Shown: positions 53,424 to 61,572, numbered from the stretch's first letter. The stretch: DNA of 64,000 nt from Halanaerobium saccharolyticum subsp. saccharolyticum DSM 6643 (GCF_000350165.1 NZ_CAUI01000023.1:248001-312000), one strand, 5' to 3'. Numbers and translations are program-made. Notes: generated from the letters alone by a model not told the origin.

Positions 53424-54704
53424 TTATTGTCTAACTATTACTGAAACTCCATCTGGAATTGCAGTTATAGAAGCTTTAGCTTTCCCCAGAATTTTTTTAG
53501 CTTTTTTAACTGCATAATTTAAATTCTCTGCCCACTCCATCCCCATTTCTTCAATCATATCTTGTTTAGCAGGATCTGTAATCATAATAACTTTAAATTT
53601 AAGCATAATCCGTGCTAAAATTTGAGTTTCCCACTGATCAGGCACTGTTTCTTTGCGGCCTCTAGCAAGTATGTCATCCATAATCTGCTGAACACTTTTT
53701 GCATCTCTAAAAGTCTGGTAAAATTCTTCTCCTCCATGACCATCAGAGCATTCAGCTGCAATAATTATTACACCATCTTCTTTACAGGTGGCTTCAGCTG
53801 CTGTCATTCCTTTTACTGACTGATAAACATTTTGATCAAGTGGATAACCACCATTACTGGTAATTACTATATCCGCTGGTAAAGCATCCACTCCAGCTAA
53901 AGAATCAACAAATTCTGTGCCTTTTAGATGCGCTTTTTCTCTGTGGCCTGCAAAGGCATTAATTACTTTTTTCTCTGCATCAATTACTACATTTAAAATA
54001 AAAGCCAGTCCGGCTGCCTCAGCTGCATAAAGCATATCCTGATGCATTGGGTTAGCTTCTAAATTACCTGTTCTTGCATTGGCACTTGCAATAAATTCTG
54101 CACAATGATTAGCTAAAACTGTAGTTTTACTCGCTACTCCTGGCAGTACACTTTTACGTCCACCGGAAAACCCTGCAAAAAAGTGAGGCTCAATAAAACC
54201 TTCTGCAATTAATAAATCAGCTTCGACTGCTTTTTTATTTAAAAGCAGATTACCACCAGAAGGTAATTTACCTAAATTAACCATCTGTGATTGATCACGG
54301 CTATCATGCATTTCAATATTTACAAGTTCAACTATATCATCCCCATATTTGTCTCTCAGCTCCTCATCAGTTGAGGCTCTATGAAAACCAGTTGCTACTA
54401 AAATAGTAATTTCTACCTCTGGCGAACCCTTTTTAATTTCTTCTAAAATTAAAGGCATTGTAATATGACTCGGAACTGGACGAGTATGATCACTGGAGAT
54501 AATAACAACCTCTTTTTTGTTTTTAACTAATTCTGATAATTTCTGACTATTTATTGGATTATCCAGGGCTTCTTTTACAATTTGTAATTCTGACTTTTCA
54601 GCTTTAAATTGATGGGCCTTAGAAACTAAAACCCCCTGCAGCTGATCTTTTTCAATTTCAATATCTAATTCCTTTCTCCCGAAAGGAAAACTGATCTTTT
54701 CCAT
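53424..54704 (-). CDS. larA: LarA-family nickel-pincer racemase (lactate racemase-like)
   Basis: About 426 residues from the ATG at 54704 (AGGAG upstream; the GTG at 54716 overlaps that SD). HTRPVPSHITMPLILEEI, VATGFHRASTDEELRDKYGD, EPHFFAGFSGGRKSVLPGVASKTTVLANHCAEF and SNGGYPLDQNVYQSVKG are LarA features. The enzyme uses a nickel pincer cofactor made by LarB, LarC and LarE, none of which is in the window. The substrate may be lactate or another 2-hydroxyacid. Confidence 0.88.
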   Translation of the reverse strand: MEKISFPFGRKELDIEIEKDQLQGVLVSKAHQFKAEKSELQIVKEALDNPINSQKLSELVKNKKEVVIISSDHTRPVPSHITMPLILEEIKKGSPEVEITILVATGFHRASTDEELRDKYGDDIVELVNIEMHDSRDQSQMVNLGKLPSGGNLLLNKKAVEADLLIAEGFIEPHFFAGFSGGRKSVLPGVASKTTVLANHCAEFIASANARTGNLEANPMHQDMLYAAEAAGLAFILNVVIDAEKKVINAFAGHREKAHLKGTEFVDSLAGVDALPADIVITSNGGYPLDQNVYQSVKGMTAAEATCKEDGVIIIAAECSDGHGGEEFYQTFRDAKSVQQIMDDILARGRKETVPDQWETQILARIMLKFKVIMITDPAKQDMIEEMGMEWAENLNYAVKKAKKILGKAKASITAIPDGVSVIVRQ

Positions 54705-54815
54705 AAAAATTTCCACTCCTATACATAATACTTTTTTATATTCTAAATTTTAAATAGTCTAAATAACAGTATTTATCTTTCCTTAATCAAATAAGACTAA
54801 CAAAAGTTTAATGAT

Positions 54816-55505
54816 TTAAAATATTGTTAATAATATAGGAACAAGAAAAACAGTAATTAACCCTGCAATCCCAATAGCTAATCCACTCATAGCACCTTCT
54901 GTTTCTCCCAACTCGATAGCTCTAGAAGTCCCCACTGCATGAGAAGATGTTCCAATAGCAATTCCTACTGCTACTTTATTTTTAATACCAAACAAATTAC
55001 AAATAAAAGGTCCAATTACAGCCCCTAAAATACCAGTTAAAATAATTGCAGCTACTGTAATAGATGAAATTCCACCAATTTGTTTTGAAATTTCCATACC
55101 TATTGGAGTAGTTACTGATTTAGGAATCATTGCTAATCCAACTCCCACATCTAATTTAAATAATTTTGTTAAATATATTATAGATACTATCCCAGTTAAA
55201 GTACCTGTAGTAATCCCAATCAAAATTGCTTTATAGTTTGTTTTTAAAAGTTCAAGTCTGTTATACAGCGGGACTGCTAATATTACAGTTGCTGGCCCTA
55301 AGAAAAAAGATAATAAATCTCCGCCTTGATTATATATTTCCAAATCAATATTGAAAGCTACTAAAATAGATATTGTTAAAACTATGCTAACTAATAATGG
55401 ATTAAACAAAGATAAATTTGTCTTTTTATTCAAGTAAATTCCTAACTCAAAAGTTAAAATAGAAATAATAAGCCCAAAGTAAGGCGTACTTATTAATTCT
55501 TCCAT
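54816..55505 (-). CDS. lrgB: LrgB-family membrane protein (PftB-like)
   Basis: 229 residues from the ATG at 55505 (the frame extends upstream to 55601 but that part overlaps lrgA). KTNLSLFNPLLVSIVLTI, FLGPATVILAVPLYNRLELLK and GIAIGTSSHAVGTSRAIELGETEGAMSGLAIG are LrgB signatures. LrgA/LrgB pairs work in pyruvate uptake or holin-like processes. The start overlaps the lrgA stop as TAATG, indicating coupling. Confidence 0.92.
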   Translation of the reverse strand: MEELISTPYFGLIISILTFELGIYLNKKTNLSLFNPLLVSIVLTISILVAFNIDLEIYNQGGDLLSFFLGPATVILAVPLYNRLELLKTNYKAILIGITTGTLTGIVSIIYLTKLFKLDVGVGLAMIPKSVTTPIGMEISKQIGGISSITVAAIILTGILGAVIGPFICNLFGIKNKVAVGIAIGTSSHAVGTSRAIELGETEGAMSGLAIGIAGLITVFLVPILLTIF

Positions 55506-55852
55506 TAATTTTCCCTCCTCATAATAAACTGAATAGTTAAACCTGTAACCGCCATTATAATTATTGTAGAAGTGACTACTATTGTTAAAATAGCAAACCA
55601 ATCTTCTTTTAATTGGTCTAAATTTTGTATCAAACTTACTCCTGGTGGAATAAAAAACAGTGCTAGATGATTTAACATAAATTCTGCAACTCGATCAATC
55701 ATTTTTATTTTAATTAACCCTGTAGTAAGCAATACTAATAATAAAATCATTGCCAGAACATTTCCCGGAATAGGAGTTTTAAAGAAATGATTTATAATCT
55801 CTCCACTAAAAGCTATTAAAACCACAATTACAAATTGCCTAAAAATCTTCAT
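55505..55852 (-). CDS. lrgA: LrgA-family membrane protein (PftA-like, CidA/LrgA)
   Basis: 115 residues, four TM. TPIPGNVLAMILLLVLLTTGLIK and LALFFIPPGVSLIQNLDQLK are the CidA/LrgA motifs. First gene of lrgA-lrgB-larA; it begins behind GAAGGAGG and a perfect palindromic operator lies 40 bp upstream. With larA adjacent, pyruvate/lactate handling is a more likely role than lysis. Confidence 0.92.
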   Translation of the reverse strand: MKIFRQFVIVVLIAFSGEIINHFFKTPIPGNVLAMILLLVLLTTGLIKIKMIDRVAEFMLNHLALFFIPPGVSLIQNLDQLKEDWFAILTIVVTSTIIIMAVTGLTIQFIMRREN

Positions 55853-55891
55853 TATTTTTATACACCTCCTTCATAAATTTAACTAATCTTA

Positions 55892-55908
55892 TGATGGTCA
55901 GACCATCA
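55892..55908 (-). promoter_or_regulatory. 17-bp perfect palindrome, GntR/FadR-type operator upstream of lrgA
   Basis: TGATGGTCAGACCATCA reads the same on both strands around a central A. The TGGTCnGACCA core matches the operator type of LldR/FadR-family GntR regulators. It lies about 40 bp upstream of lrgA, between the promoter region and the SD. The FadR-type regulator gene at 57.8-58.6 kb is the obvious candidate ligand sensor. Confidence 0.8.
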
Positions 55909-55926
55909 GTACTCTATTAACTCTTT

Positions 55927-55944
55927 TCTAGATGAAAATCTAGA
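55927..55944. other. Small perfect hairpin upstream of the lrgA operator
   Basis: TCTAGAT-GAAA-ATCTAGA, 7-bp stem with tetraloop, between the operator and the IS605-type element. Possibly an additional operator half or structural element; nothing else is seen in this part of 55853-56030. Confidence 0.4.
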
Positions 55945-56043
55945 TTCCTGCTTAATTTTTAAATTTTTTCAATATTATAAAAAATAAATAAATCACAAAA
56001 ACTAATTGTACTACTCTTTAAGGTGATTTTCACATGAACCTCA

Positions 56044-56068
56044 CCACCTAAATCATAGATTTAGATGG
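56044..56068 (-). repeat. Predicted right-end hairpin of the IS / 3' part of reRNA (omegaRNA)
   Basis: GATTTAGATGG/CCACCTAAATC stem with one G-T pair, in a TCTATGATTTAGGTGGTGAGG context about 90 bp past the tnpB stop, where TnpB guide RNAs end. The RNA would run from the tnpB 3' end on the minus strand. Confidence 0.65.
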
Positions 56069-56159
56069 CGCTTCTAACTACTTCATATAGATTAAAACTC
56101 AACCTATATTACTAGGTTAGTTTACAAGATGTTTGGTTTTTAAGTCGCCTCCTAAGTTA

Positions 56160-57413
56160 TTAGGATACCCTTAATCTTGAAGGATTGGCCACATATCCAT
56201 TATCTCTCGCCTGTTTAATAGGTCTGAGAATACATTTATTTTTTAGGTATTTGCGAAGAATGTTAAGACTGCCATTCTGATCTGCATTAATTAATAGACC
56301 TTGATTAGTTTTAAAGAGACCTCTTTTAATTCTTCTGGATTTATTATAGTTGCTTTTATTTGTTTTTTCTAGATCTATTGCACTACAGCCAGAGGTATAA
56401 CTTTCATTAATTTTAACAACTTTGATACCATTTAATTTAGCTTTATATTCAATTAGTTCTTTTAATCTTTGGATTGGTATTTGGACAAAAGATTTAAGCT
56501 TGCTGCTTTGCTTAATATTTTTTATATCTCCGATTACAATAGCAGAAACCTTATTTTCAACTGCGAGCTCAACTATTTTCCAACTTGCTTTATGGAGATA
56601 ATCTCTAATATAATTTCTTCTCTTTAATCTGAGTCTTTTTATCTCGCTAGTATCTTTAATTTTACTGGTACCAAGCTGTTTCATTCTAATACTCTGCAGT
56701 CTTGCAATTTTTTTATTATAGTAAGCATTTTTAGATTTAATAGTTTTGCCATTGATAATATAACACTCAGAATTATTTTTAAATGTTAAGGTAGCTAAAT
56801 TATCAAGCCCCAAATCTACTGCCATCATGTTGGATTTCTTACTTTCTTTTGCTTCTTTAACTTTGTAGATAATTAAAAGATACCATTTTTTAGAGATGTG
56901 ATCCTGCTTGATCTTTATCTGCTGAACAGCATCTAAATCTACAATGCTTTGAACTGCTTCAGGCAGCTCAAAATTAAGGGCCTTCACATTATATTTAGAT
57001 TGTATCTTTTTAGATAAGGACAAAAGCAATTTATCATCTCTAATTCTAATAGCTAAGTTGGTAAATATTATTTCGCAGGGGTTGCTGTTTAGATGTTTAA
57101 AATTTGGTGGTCCTGGCTGCCCTTTATATTTTTGAGGATTCTTATTATAATCTTTGAGAGAAGCAAAAAAACTTTTCCAGTCCTGAGCTAACTGTTTTAA
57201 TGCCTGCTGTCTGTTATGAGAATGAAGGTATTCATTATGCCAGTTATTTTTAAACTGTTTTTCTAATTGAGTATAGACAGGTTTTTGCTCTTTATTATTT
57301 TTTACTTTATAATTAACTGTATTATATAATTTAGAGCAATGCCAGGCTAATTTCATAATTATCACTAACTGCTTATGGTTTAATTTAGGCTTAAATTTAA
57401 ATGATAACCGCAT
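56160..57413 (-). CDS. tnpB: TnpB, IS605 RNA-guided nuclease (OrfB)
   Basis: 417 residues, full length. N-terminal helix-turn-helix-like region, then RuvC-I MMAVDLGLDNLATL, a lysine-rich linker, IVIGDIKNIKQSSKLKSFVQIPIQRLKELI, NESYTSGCSAIDLE (degenerate, single-Cys zinc knuckle) and RuvC-III LLINADQNGSLNILRKYL. At the usual RuvC-II Glu position the sequence reads IVIGDI; the Glu in NESYTS may substitute as in rearranged-active-site TnpBs. It has its own good promoter. Confidence 0.92.
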   Translation of the reverse strand: MRLSFKFKPKLNHKQLVIIMKLAWHCSKLYNTVNYKVKNNKEQKPVYTQLEKQFKNNWHNEYLHSHNRQQALKQLAQDWKSFFASLKDYNKNPQKYKGQPGPPNFKHLNSNPCEIIFTNLAIRIRDDKLLLSLSKKIQSKYNVKALNFELPEAVQSIVDLDAVQQIKIKQDHISKKWYLLIIYKVKEAKESKKSNMMAVDLGLDNLATLTFKNNSECYIINGKTIKSKNAYYNKKIARLQSIRMKQLGTSKIKDTSEIKRLRLKRRNYIRDYLHKASWKIVELAVENKVSAIVIGDIKNIKQSSKLKSFVQIPIQRLKELIEYKAKLNGIKVVKINESYTSGCSAIDLEKTNKSNYNKSRRIKRGLFKTNQGLLINADQNGSLNILRKYLKNKCILRPIKQARDNGYVANPSRLRVS

Positions 57414-57439
57414 TGATTTTTCACCTCCATTCTACTATA

Positions 57440-57468
57440 ATTATACCATACATATGTTTGTATGTAAA
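57440..57468 (-). promoter_or_regulatory. Promoter of tnpB
   Basis: TTTACA (57463-57468), 17-bp spacer, TATAAT (57440-57445) on the minus strand; an inverted CATACA/TGTATG pair lies in the spacer. GGAGGTG precedes the ATG, so TnpB should be expressed. Confidence 0.78.
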
Positions 57469-57512
57469 AGAAAAAATGGAGTTTTAATTTTTATGAATAG
57501 AGACTTAAATAA

Positions 57513-57698
57513 CAATTATTTAAGTTAGTCAATACATTAAAAACTGTATCTTCAAGACTTATCAAAAAGCAATATGAACAATATTTGAAAAAATATTATT
57601 GGAAGTCTGCTTTGTGGTCTAGGAGCTACTGTATTGTATCTACGGGTGGTGCTACTATTGAGATAATCAAAAAATATATTGAAAATCAAAGTAAATAG
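57513..57698 (+). pseudogene. tnpA: Remnant of IS605 TnpA (Y1 transposase), C-terminal 61 residues
   Basis: The open frame after the TAA at 57510 reads KLVNTLKTVSSRLIKKQYEQ, WKSALWSRSYCIVSTGGAT and IEIIKKYIENQSK, ending in TAG at 57698. This is the C-terminal part of IS200-type TnpA; the Tyr in IKKYIENQ corresponds to the catalytic tyrosine. The HUH histidines, the start codon and about half the protein are missing, so the gene is dead. It is divergent from tnpB. Confidence 0.85.
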
Positions 57699-57707
57699 CC
57701 AATTCAT

Positions 57708-57735
57708 CTCCACCCAATGCATAGCTTGGATGGAG
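57708..57735. repeat. Predicted left-end hairpin of the IS
   Basis: CTCCACCCAA-TGCATAGC-TTGGATGGAG, 10 nt after the tnpA stop. Position and shape match the left-end subterminal hairpin recognised by TnpA. Confidence 0.65.
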
Positions 57736-57754
57736 TTTTCTTGGCAGTTTCAAA

Positions 57755-57780
57755 TAAAAAAACCTGCCAATTAAGGCAGA
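57755..57780 (-). terminator. Terminator of the FadR-type regulator gene
   Basis: CTGCC-TTAATT-GGCAG hairpin (57765-57780) followed by TTTTTTTA on the minus strand. It stops the regulator transcript just before the IS left end. Confidence 0.85.
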
Positions 57781-57848
57781 TTCTACTTTTTTAAATATTT
57801 AATTTAGATTGAGAGGTTCACGATGTTTCAATAGATGCCGACTGTGTT

Positions 57849-58565
57849 TTATTTTTCTTGATGTATTTCTTTATTAATCAATTTTTCAACATAATCAAGA
57901 TGCGCTTTCATTGCTGCTGCTGCCTTTTCCGGAGCATGATCTTTAATCCCCTTAAAAATTTGCTGGTGCTGAAGAGCAAAGTCCTGCATTGTTTTTTCTG
58001 TTGAAACCAGCTTTGTTCTTGTATTTTTAATATGAAAATCCATAGCTTCCGAAATTGAGCGCATAAAAAAGAGAAGTACTTTATTGCCACTTGATCTGGC
58101 TATTGTATAATGAAACATCTTATCTGCATTAATGCTTTTGTCTTCATAACCTGAACTTGCTAGCAGATCATCAATATATCGCTTCATTTCTTTTATTTGA
58201 GAATCACTTGCTCTTTTTGCTGCTAATTTAACACAATCAATTTCTAAAACTCTTCGCATTTCAAGCAGTTCAGATGCTACATTATCATTTAAAAGTAGTA
58301 TTAAAGATAGAGGATTAAAAACTTCTTCATCAAAGGAATCTCTAATAAATGTGCCTTCTCCTGGCCTACTCTCAATTAAACCAATCATTTCTAAAGCACT
58401 AAAAGCTTCTCTAATTGAAGCTCTACTAACACCCAACTCTTCTTTCAACTGCCTCTCTGAAGGAAGCTTATCTCCTTTTTTTAACTCTCCTTCATAAATC
58501 AACTCTCTTATTTGAGCAATAATCTGCTCATAAACTTTGTTGTTTTTTATCTGTTTAAATTCCAT
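57849..58565 (-). CDS. FadR/LldR-type GntR-family transcriptional regulator
   Basis: About 238 residues from the ATG at 58565 (GGAGG 9 nt upstream; the longer frame to 58700 lies within the upstream gene). Winged-helix domain IAQIRELIYEGELKKGDKLPSERQLKEELGVSRASIREAFSALEMIGLIESRPGEGTFI, then an all-helical FCD effector domain with HYTIARSSGN and QHQQIFKGIKDH metal-binding His. Likely senses lactate/pyruvate-type acids and binds TGGTCnGACCA sites; the perfect example is upstream of lrgA. It follows the MBL gene by 16 bp. Confidence 0.9.
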   Translation of the reverse strand: MEFKQIKNNKVYEQIIAQIRELIYEGELKKGDKLPSERQLKEELGVSRASIREAFSALEMIGLIESRPGEGTFIRDSFDEEVFNPLSLILLLNDNVASELLEMRRVLEIDCVKLAAKRASDSQIKEMKRYIDDLLASSGYEDKSINADKMFHYTIARSSGNKVLLFFMRSISEAMDFHIKNTRTKLVSTEKTMQDFALQHQQIFKGIKDHAPEKAAAAMKAHLDYVEKLINKEIHQEK

Positions 58566-58581
58566 TATCCTGCCTCCAAAG

Positions 58582-59400
58582 TTAAAATTTGAATTTATCG
58601 CCAACTGATCCAAGTTTAACTCTTTCCCCAAATGCCTGTTTGAATTTGACGGCAGCTTCACGACCGGTGCAGTGTATGGGTACCAAAAGCTCAAAATCAA
58701 TTTGAGAAAAATATTTTATCAGGTCTTCAATCTTATCGCTGCCGGCTCTTTTTAAATGCATACCACCAATAATTGCTCTAATTTTTTTATCTCCTACTTC
58801 AGCTATTATTTGATCAATAATATTTTTAACTCCTTTGTGACTGCAGCCTAACAAAATAACAAGACCACTTTCGCTTTCTAAATATAGAGAAGTATCATCA
58901 TTAAAAAGATCAATCTTTTCTTTGTCATTTTCTTTAACTACGTATCTGGGATTTGTATAATTTTTAGGATCAGCCTGAATAACTCCTGTATTATAAATTC
59001 CTGGAGCCGCCATTGAATTATTTTCAGCAGCCTCAAAATTTTTTAACTCACTTTTTTGAAGAGCTGTACCAATAAATTCAAGTTCTTTTTCGGTTTTTTT
59101 ATATTTCCCCATGAAAACTTCACTGTGAGCAAAAATTCTAAGCTCAGGTTTTAATTTTAATAATTCTTTTAAACCACCTGTATGATCATCATGCCCATGA
59201 CTTAAAAATATAGTGTCAATTTCTTTTAAATCAATACCTAATTTTTTAGCATTACCAAAAAGCACTTTACCCTGACCGGTATCAAATAAATATTCTTTGC
59301 CATTATATTTAAAATAAAGGGAAAGACCATGTTCAGCCAACAAATCCCTCTTTTCAACATTATTTTCTGCTAAAATTGTTATTTCTAAATTTTTAGACAT
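58582..59400 (-). CDS. MBL-fold hydrolase (DHPS-like)
   Basis: 272 residues from the ATG at 59400 (GAGGTGA SD; the GTG at 59409 lies inside it). FLSHGHDDHTGGL is HxHxDH; VILLGCSHKGVKNII, IIGGMHLKRAG and LVPIHCTGREAAVKFKQAFGERV are typical of the dihydropterin-synthase-like MBL clade, whose true substrates are mostly unknown. Cotranscribed with the FadR-type regulator. Confidence 0.85.
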   Translation of the reverse strand: MSKNLEITILAENNVEKRDLLAEHGLSLYFKYNGKEYLFDTGQGKVLFGNAKKLGIDLKEIDTIFLSHGHDDHTGGLKELLKLKPELRIFAHSEVFMGKYKKTEKELEFIGTALQKSELKNFEAAENNSMAAPGIYNTGVIQADPKNYTNPRYVVKENDKEKIDLFNDDTSLYLESESGLVILLGCSHKGVKNIIDQIIAEVGDKKIRAIIGGMHLKRAGSDKIEDLIKYFSQIDFELLVPIHCTGREAAVKFKQAFGERVKLGSVGDKFKF

Positions 59401-59629
59401 TGAATTCACCTCAATTTAGTTACTTTAAATCATTAAACAAATAAGTTGCTTCTAAATTATTAAATTCTCTAAAAAAATACGATTTCCTGCTTAAAGTTCT
59501 TTATATCAAGTATATATTATAAAGTTAAAGTTTTCCAATCCACAAAAAGGATTATCAGTTATAATCGAGAAGTTATAATTTAAGCTAATTAAAAATATAA
59601 ATTTATCAAAGAAGGTGAAAAAAGGAATT

Positions 59630-60730
59630 ATGAATAAAAAGAAAATCATATTTTTAATTTTAATTGCAGCAATTTTGATATTTTTTTCTTTCAATACAAC
59701 TGCTCAAAACTTAAAAATACATTTCATTGATGTTGGCCAGGGAGATTCAATTCTAATTGAAGAAGCTGGTGGGAAAAATATTTTGGTAGACGGTGGTGAT
59801 CGCGCTGATGAAATTGCAGCTGGAATTATTAATTATTTAAAAGACCAAAATATTAAAAAGTTAGATTACATAATTAGTACTCATCCTCATGCAGATCATA
59901 TAGGAGGATTAGTTGATATTATTAACAACTTTGAAATCGGACAAATATGGGATAGTGGTAAAATTCACAGTTCTATGACTTATGAAAATTATTTAATTAA
60001 AATTGATCAAGAAAACATTGCCTTTGATACTCCCAGGCAGGGAGATAAATTTAGAATTGGCAAAAGTGAAATTATCTTTTTACATCCAGACCAAAAACTT
60101 GATAATTATGATTTAAACAATTCTTCGCTGGTTTTTGTACTAAAGTATGGTCAGCAAAATTTTTTATTTACCGGAGATATCGAAAAAGAAGTTGAAACAG
60201 AATTATTAGCTGAAAATCCTAATTTAAAAGCAGATATTATAAAGGTTCCTCACCATGGGAGTGATACTTCCAGCTTAGCAAGTTGGGTCAAGGTTTTAAA
60301 GCCTAAAATAGCTGTAATCCAGGTTGGAGAAAATCATTATGGACATCCAGCAGCAACGGTTATTAAACTTTATCAAAATCAAGGGGCTCAGGTATATAGA
60401 AATGATTTGAATGGAAATGTTGTAATTACTGCTGATGGCAAAAATTATACTGTTAAAATAGATAAAATTGCTAATAACATAATGTCTGACAAAAATATTA
60501 GTCAAAAGCAAAATTATTCAAAAAAAGTAAAAAAAGAGTTAATTAATATTAATGCTGCAGATGCTTCAACTTTAGATATACTCTGGGGAATAGGGCCTGC
60601 TACTGCTAATAAAATTATTGAGTATCGAAGTGAAAATGGTCCCTTTGAAAAACTTGAAGAAATTAAAAATGTTGATGGAATTGATGATGGCAAATTTGAC
60701 CATTGGCATGATAAAATTACTGTTGAGTGA
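59630..60730 (+). CDS. Secreted ComEC-type MBL hydrolase fused to ComEA-like HhH domain
   Basis: About 366 residues. Signal peptide (IIFLILIAAILIFFSFNTTAQ), then the ComEC/Rec2 MBL domain: IHFIDVGQGDSILIE, ISTHPHADHIGGLVDII, FLFTGDIEKEVETELL and VPHHGSDTSSL. At the C-terminus LININAADASTLDILWGIGPATANKIIEYRSENGPFEKLEEI is a ComEA-type helix-hairpin-helix DNA-binding motif. So the extracellular DNase-like and DNA-binding parts of competence proteins are combined in one secreted protein. The GTG at 59615 is an alternative start. Confidence 0.9.
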   Translation: MNKKKIIFLILIAAILIFFSFNTTAQNLKIHFIDVGQGDSILIEEAGGKNILVDGGDRADEIAAGIINYLKDQNIKKLDYIISTHPHADHIGGLVDIINNFEIGQIWDSGKIHSSMTYENYLIKIDQENIAFDTPRQGDKFRIGKSEIIFLHPDQKLDNYDLNNSSLVFVLKYGQQNFLFTGDIEKEVETELLAENPNLKADIIKVPHHGSDTSSLASWVKVLKPKIAVIQVGENHYGHPAATVIKLYQNQGAQVYRNDLNGNVVITADGKNYTVKIDKIANNIMSDKNISQKQNYSKKVKKELININAADASTLDILWGIGPATANKIIEYRSENGPFEKLEEIKNVDGIDDGKFDHWHDKITVE

Positions 60731-60803
60731 AACTTTTTAACTTATACCCGGTACTGAAAAGGTATTGTACTTAAAACACATAAAAATATGAAAGGATGGT
60801 TTT

Positions 60804-61022
60804 ATGAAAGTAACAGTTGATAAAATTGAAAATGATAAGGCAAGGCTTTTAATTCGCCCTGATGAAAAAGAAGAATTCTATTTGCCCCTAGCTAAACTGC
60901 CAAAAGGGACTGCAGAAGGGAGTATCTTAGAAATGAATTTTGAATTAAACGAAGACGAAAAAAAAGCCGCCGAAAAAAGAGTCGGCAGCCTGTTAGATAA
61001 ACTTAAAAATAAGAAGAGCTGA
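60804..61022 (+). CDS. DUF3006 family small protein
   Basis: 72 residues, charged, no TM. MKVTVDKIENDKARLLIRPDEKEEFYLPLAKLPKGTAEGSILEMNFELNEDEKKAAEKRVGSLLDKLK follows the DUF3006 layout (short beta-barrel then a helix). This family commonly sits beside the ComEC-type MBL hydrolase, as here (73 bp downstream, GAAAGGATGG SD). Function unknown. Confidence 0.85.
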   Translation: MKVTVDKIENDKARLLIRPDEKEEFYLPLAKLPKGTAEGSILEMNFELNEDEKKAAEKRVGSLLDKLKNKKS

Positions 61023-61044
61023 AATTAATCAGCTCTTTTTTTAT
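61014..61044 (+). terminator. Terminator after the DUF3006 gene
   Basis: AAGAGCTGA/TCAGCTCTT stem with a short loop overlapping the stop codon, followed by TTTTTTTATT on the plus strand. Confidence 0.92.
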
Positions 61045-61053
61045 TATTTAAAT

Positions 61054-61572
61054 TTAATATAATTCTGGAACAAGACTATGTCTTAAATCCAAAGCTAAGT
61101 TTTCAATTGCAGTTCTAGAACTTTGATCTAAAATAAATTTCAAATCAAAAGTTATTTGCTGCACACCATTTTTACCGCTAAATTTTGCTGTAGTAGAATT
61201 TAAATTCTGCCATTCATAATCACTTTGATTACTTTTCCTAATCATTATTTTAGAATTCAAATTTTTATTATTCAAACGCAAATGCCATTTTGTATTACTT
61301 AAAATATTTAGTTTTAAAGCTTCTTCAATTACAATTTCTTTGCTGCCATTATAATTACTCATTAAATATGAATAATTTATATTGGGTTCTTCAATAATTT
61401 CAAGACGTTGAAATATAGGAATCTTTGCTCTTACTAAAACTCTAGCTTCACGCCTAAGTTGATCCTCATTATCAGCAGCAGCTTCAACAAAATTAGTTGT
61501 CGAAAAAACACTAAAAATTAAGAGTAAAAAGACAAAAATCCTTAACCCTGTACTTCTCAAGTTAAATTTCAT
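61054..61572 (-). CDS. Secreted protein of unknown function under c-di-GMP riboswitch control
   Basis: 172 residues. N-terminal signal peptide (GLRIFVFLLLIFSVFSTTNFVEA, likely cleaved after VEAAA). The mature part is beta-rich: VRAKIPIFQRLEIIEEP, WHLRLNNKNLN, QQITFDLKFILDQSSRTAIENLALDLRHSLVPELY. The pattern resembles pilin- or surface-associated small domains, but no family is recognised. Its control by two tandem c-di-GMP aptamers suggests a role in attachment or surface lifestyle. It starts at ATG 61572 behind AAAGGAGG. Confidence 0.75.
   Translation of the reverse strand: MKFNLRSTGLRIFVFLLLIFSVFSTTNFVEAAADNEDQLRREARVLVRAKIPIFQRLEIIEEPNINYSYLMSNYNGSKEIVIEEALKLNILSNTKWHLRLNNKNLNSKIMIRKSNQSDYEWQNLNSTTAKFSGKNGVQQITFDLKFILDQSSRTAIENLALDLRHSLVPELY

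Larger units (their letters stand above)
56035..57745 (-). mobile_element. IS605-type insertion sequence (tnpA decayed, tnpB intact)
   Basis: An imperfect hairpin CCACCTAAATC/GATTTAGATGG at 56044-56068 beyond the tnpB stop is the predicted right end. CTCCACCCAA/TTGGATGGAG at 57708-57735 just after the tnpA remnant is the predicted left end. Divergent tnpA (+) and tnpB (-) match the IS605 layout, and subterminal hairpins in place of inverted repeats fit IS200/IS605 single-strand transposition. Exact ends are estimates. It lies between the regulator gene and the lrgAB-larA operon. Stretches 55861-56160 and 57414-57848 hold only these ends, the tnpA remnant and the tnpB promoter. Confidence 0.85.

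Noticed and set aside
54816-55601. Longer LrgB starting at 55601
   Set aside because: The extra 32 residues are an out-of-frame reading of the lrgA 3' end; TAATG at 55505 with an SD is the natural start.
54816-55852. Holin/antiholin lysis role for LrgAB
   Set aside because: Possible historically, but linkage to larA and a lactate-type regulator favours organic-acid transport.
57849-58700. Longer regulator starting at 58700
   Set aside because: The extension overlaps the MBL gene; the ATG at 58565 has GGAGG and begins at the conserved winged-helix region.
59506-59694. 62-codon frame on the minus strand across the divergent MBL/ComEC-like gap
   Set aside because: It overlaps the signal-peptide region of the plus-strand gene, is low-complexity Ile/Phe and has no SD.
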